Position numbers and translations under genes: made by a program | Shown: one piece after another, positions 61,665 through 64,000 of the stretch | Position numbering within the stretch: the stretch's first letter is position 1 | How the letters are laid out: each line of letters begins with the position of its first letter | Assembly: GCF_046115515.1 (NCBI RefSeq) | Contig: NZ_CP175953.1 | Direction: 5' to 3' (one strand) | From: Gracilimonas sp017641085 | GTDB lineage: Bacteria; Bacteroidota; Rhodothermia; Balneolales; Balneolaceae | Length of the DNA stretch: 64,000 nucleotides | The notes under the pieces: generated by a model | What the model saw: only the letters and a program-made list of their open reading frames with translations | Databases searched by the model: none | Told to the model about the DNA's origin: nothing

Positions 61665-62693
61665 ATGTCTGAAGAATTTCAAACGATACAAAGCATTGGA
61701 AGCAAAGGGCTTCTTGAAAAGATTTCAAACTATGATGCTTTCAAAAACGAAAAGGTAACGCAATCTATTGGAGACGATGCTGCCGTAATTAAAGAAGATG
61801 ACGGAAACCTGACCCTTCTTTCCAGCGATACCTACGTTGAGGGAGTAGATTTTGATCCTACTTACACTCCTTTTAATCACCTTGGCTATAAAATACTTTC
61901 GGCTGGCGTAAGTGACATCTATGCCATGAATGGCAAACCTGAGGCAGTTCTGGTGAATCTTGCCGTACCCAACCGAATGTCTGTCCAAATGGTTGAAGAT
62001 TTATATCAGGGAATATATGCAGCCGGTAAGCTCCATGAAGTTGAAGTTGTTGGTGGCGACCTGAAAGCTAATCACGCCAACCTGGTGGTTTCCATTAGCG
62101 TTTATGGTAAAGTAGATGAAGAACACATCACATATCGTAAAGGTGCCAATGAAGGCGATGCCATTTGTATAACCGGGGATCTTGGTGGAGCACTTGCCGG
62201 ACTTCGGATTCTAATGCGTGAAAAGAAATTCTGGGAAGAGCATGGCGATGAATCTATTCAGCCCGAGCTGGGAGATTATCAGTTTGTGGTTAAGAGACAA
62301 CTGGTGCCGGAAGCAAGAAAAGATCTTGTGGATACGTTAAGAGAAAAGAACTTTATACCCACCTCAATGATCGATATCACCAAAGGGCTGGTTAGTGAAG
62401 TCAATTCTGTTTCCGAGGCATCTGATCTTGGAGCCTACATTTATCAGGCAGCATTGCCTATAGCAATCGAAACCCGTCAGGTAGCCGACGAAATGCAGGA
62501 AGACGTGGATCATTATGCGCTGTTTGGTGGGGAAGATCTGGAACTTATGTTCACTTTGTCGGAAGAGAAAGTGGAAGAGTTCGTTAATCATTTTAATGAT
62601 TTTGTAGTAATAGGGCGCATGGTACCCAAAGAAGAGGGCATGAAAATGCAGACGGCAGAGGGCGACGTGGTCTCATTTGATGATTTGTCATAA
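61665..62693 (+). CDS. thiL: Thiamine-monophosphate kinase
   Basis: The 342-residue ATP-dependent kinase makes thiamine diphosphate, the cofactor of the E1 enzyme encoded at 3.9-6.3 kb. It has the PurM-like fold with IGDDAAVI near residue 36, VVGGDLKANHANLVVSISVYG, CITGDLGGALAGLRIL and FGGEDLELMFT. ATG 61665 is preferred over an upstream GTG at 61626 that overlaps the exb terminator. Confidence 0.94.
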   Translation: MSEEFQTIQSIGSKGLLEKISNYDAFKNEKVTQSIGDDAAVIKEDDGNLTLLSSDTYVEGVDFDPTYTPFNHLGYKILSAGVSDIYAMNGKPEAVLVNLAVPNRMSVQMVEDLYQGIYAAGKLHEVEVVGGDLKANHANLVVSISVYGKVDEEHITYRKGANEGDAICITGDLGGALAGLRILMREKKFWEEHGDESIQPELGDYQFVVKRQLVPEARKDLVDTLREKNFIPTSMIDITKGLVSEVNSVSEASDLGAYIYQAALPIAIETRQVADEMQEDVDHYALFGGEDLELMFTLSEEKVEEFVNHFNDFVVIGRMVPKEEGMKMQTAEGDVVSFDDLS

Positions 62694-62820
62694 TAAAGTC
62701 AGTGGCACGTTTTTTGCCAAGAGTTAGTTCGGTTCAATAAAGATAATTCGATCTGGTAAACTCATCTGAGTGTAAGGTTCGTTATATTATAGTCTAAGAT
62801 AATTTTATAAGCTTGTTTTA

Positions 62821-64000
62821 ATGGCGCAAAAAGACCAAAATCAAAAAAAATCAGTAAAGCCAGACGGCAAAAAAGGCGGTAACTCCCCTAAATTTCCTAC
62901 CTGGAGCATATTTGTATTATTCTTCGTACTTCTACTTGCACAAGTACTTTTCTTTTCTCCCGACACCGGAAACAGAATTAAATACAGCAAGTTTCTCGAA
63001 CATGTTGAAAATGGATATGTAAGTGAAATAACAATCACCAATGGAGTGGATGTAACCGGGGTCTATTCTGATAAAGCCATTTCCGATGGAATTATAAATC
63101 GCCCGGCACAGGAAGACAGCAACAATCTCCCGTTTTCTACAGAAAATGTTGAAGATTTTAAAAAATTCAGAACCACTATGCTGCGCGGGGATGAAATTCG
63201 TCCCGTACTGGATTCCAACGCTGTTGAGTATGACGTTCGGATTGAAGAAGATTGGTTCAGCGGTATTTTCGTTTGGCTGATCCCAATTGCGCTATTGATT
63301 GTAATCTGGATATTCATTTTCAGAAAAATGAATCCCGGGCAGCAAGTTCTCAATATTGGAAAGAATAAAGCCTCTCTCTACGATCAGCAAAAAGAAACCA
63401 AAGTTACTTTTGAAGATGTGGCAGGACTTCAGGAAGCCAAAGCCGAAGTTGAAGAGGTTGTAGAATTCCTGAAAAACCCACAGAAGTTTACCAAGCTTGG
63501 TGGGGTGCTACCTAAGGGCGTCCTGTTGGTGGGCCCTCCGGGAACCGGTAAAACATTGCTTGCCAAAGCAACAGCTGGAGAGGCCAGCGTGCCATTCTTT
63601 AGCTTAAGTGGTTCAGACTTCGTAGAAATGTTTGTAGGAGTGGGTGCAGCCCGAGTTCGTGACTTGTTCAAGCAAGCCAAGGAAAAAGCGCCATGTATTA
63701 TATTTATTGATGAAATTGATTCCATTGGTCGTACCCGTGGAAGAGGAATGGCAATGGGTTCAAATGATGAGCGGGAGAACACGTTGAATCAGCTGCTCAG
63801 TGAAATGGATGGATTTAACTCTGACAAAGGGGTGATCCTGATGGCGGCCACCAACCGCCCGGATATTCTTGATTCAGCCTTGTTACGCCCGGGGCGTTTT
63901 GATCGTCAGATTATGATTGACAAGCCTGACTTAAACGGACGAGTTGAAATCCTGAGGGTTCACACCAAAAAATTAAAACTCTCGGATAACATTGACTTGA
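62821..64000 (+). CDS. ftsH: ATP-dependent zinc metalloprotease FtsH (3' truncated by the window)
   Basis: 393 codons are visible and the frame is open at the end. The N-terminus has a short Lys-rich tail, a first membrane helix (SIFVLFFVLLLAQVLFF), a periplasmic domain, a second helix near 145-165, and then the AAA+ module: Walker A GPPGTGKT at 238-245, Walker B IIFIDEID and ATNRPDILDSALLRPGRFDR. The zinc-protease half (HEXXH) lies outside the window. It degrades membrane and regulatory proteins. Confidence 0.95.
   Translation, partial: MAQKDQNQKKSVKPDGKKGGNSPKFPTWSIFVLFFVLLLAQVLFFSPDTGNRIKYSKFLEHVENGYVSEITITNGVDVTGVYSDKAISDGIINRPAQEDSNNLPFSTENVEDFKKFRTTMLRGDEIRPVLDSNAVEYDVRIEEDWFSGIFVWLIPIALLIVIWIFIFRKMNPGQQVLNIGKNKASLYDQQKETKVTFEDVAGLQEAKAEVEEVVEFLKNPQKFTKLGGVLPKGVLLVGPPGTGKTLLAKATAGEASVPFFSLSGSDFVEMFVGVGAARVRDLFKQAKEKAPCIIFIDEIDSIGRTRGRGMAMGSNDERENTLNQLLSEMDGFNSDKGVILMAATNRPDILDSALLRPGRFDRQIMIDKPDLNGRVEILRVHTKKLKLSDNIDL

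Noticed and set aside
1..64000. Prophage or insertion sequence
   Set aside because: No transposase, integrase or phage structural gene was seen anywhere in the window.

Overview
This is a 64 kb chromosomal window with mid-40s G+C by eye and no phage, plasmid or transposase genes. It looks like the FCB superphylum, most probably a Balneolota/Rhodothermota-type marine heterotroph. Pointers are the sphingolipid-type serine palmitoyltransferase, the fused alpha/beta E1 dehydrogenase, the ExbB-ExbD-ExbD set, the heme A branch, A-rich start regions with several TTG starts, and repeated Bacteroidota-type promoters (TTG, about 20 nt, TAnnTTTG). The phylum is inferred from gene content only.

Layout. 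1-6.3 kb: the end of a serine palmitoyltransferase gene, a GNAT-fold protein (possible ceramide synthase partner), fumarase C and a fused 2-oxoacid dehydrogenase E1. 6.4-13.5 kb: a tightly overlapped minus-strand MoxR operon (SpoIIM-like, membrane protein, DUF4129, DUF4350, MoxR, DUF58) with a divergent RDD gene. 13.5-21.8 kb: paired MITE-like repeats, a secreted esterase, divergent heme O/heme A synthases, a MerR regulator, a polyprenyl-phosphate-type glycosyltransferase, a lipoprotein, and an APC permease with EIIA-like and TrkA_C-like tails. 21.9-22.5 kb: six minus-strand tRNA genes (Pro, Arg, Cys, Glu, His, Glu). 22.6-35 kb: glycosyltransferase and epimerase, a secreted protein, clpC, gpmI-rpsT, cmk-rpsA, a second moxR. 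35-52 kb: uppP, then nuoJK, a POTRA-less Omp85-like barrel, an 11-gene Mrp/Mbh-like cation antiporter operon on the opposite strand, and nuoLM-PCD-nuoN. 52-64 kb: a VapBC-type pair, rpsF-rpsR-rplI, dsbD, a very large outer-membrane-type protein with a damaged or non-canonical start, an exbB-x-exbD-exbD operon, thiL and the first part of ftsH.

How the genes work together. The most informative region is 36-52 kb. The membrane-arm genes of respiratory complex I are split into JK and LMN. Between them sits a multi-subunit antiporter whose gene order (E, F, G, DUF4040, MbhE-like, B, C, D) matches the antiporter half of archaeal membrane-bound hydrogenases, plus two further D-type subunits and a 71-residue membrane protein. 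A pterin carbinolamine dehydratase gene is wedged one base after nuoM. From memory, the Rhodothermus marinus complex I cluster carries a pterin dehydratase and an unrelated NhaA antiporter, so the site may be a conserved docking point for sodium/proton antiporters. Heme A synthesis, complex I, the antiporter and ExbBD all concern aerobic respiration and use of the ion gradient.

Intergenic DNA is unusually rich in perfect inverted repeats, some acting as terminators and some resembling dispersed REP/MITE elements, and several ribosomal-protein genes carry leader hairpins. All calls come from reading the sequence; no database search was run.
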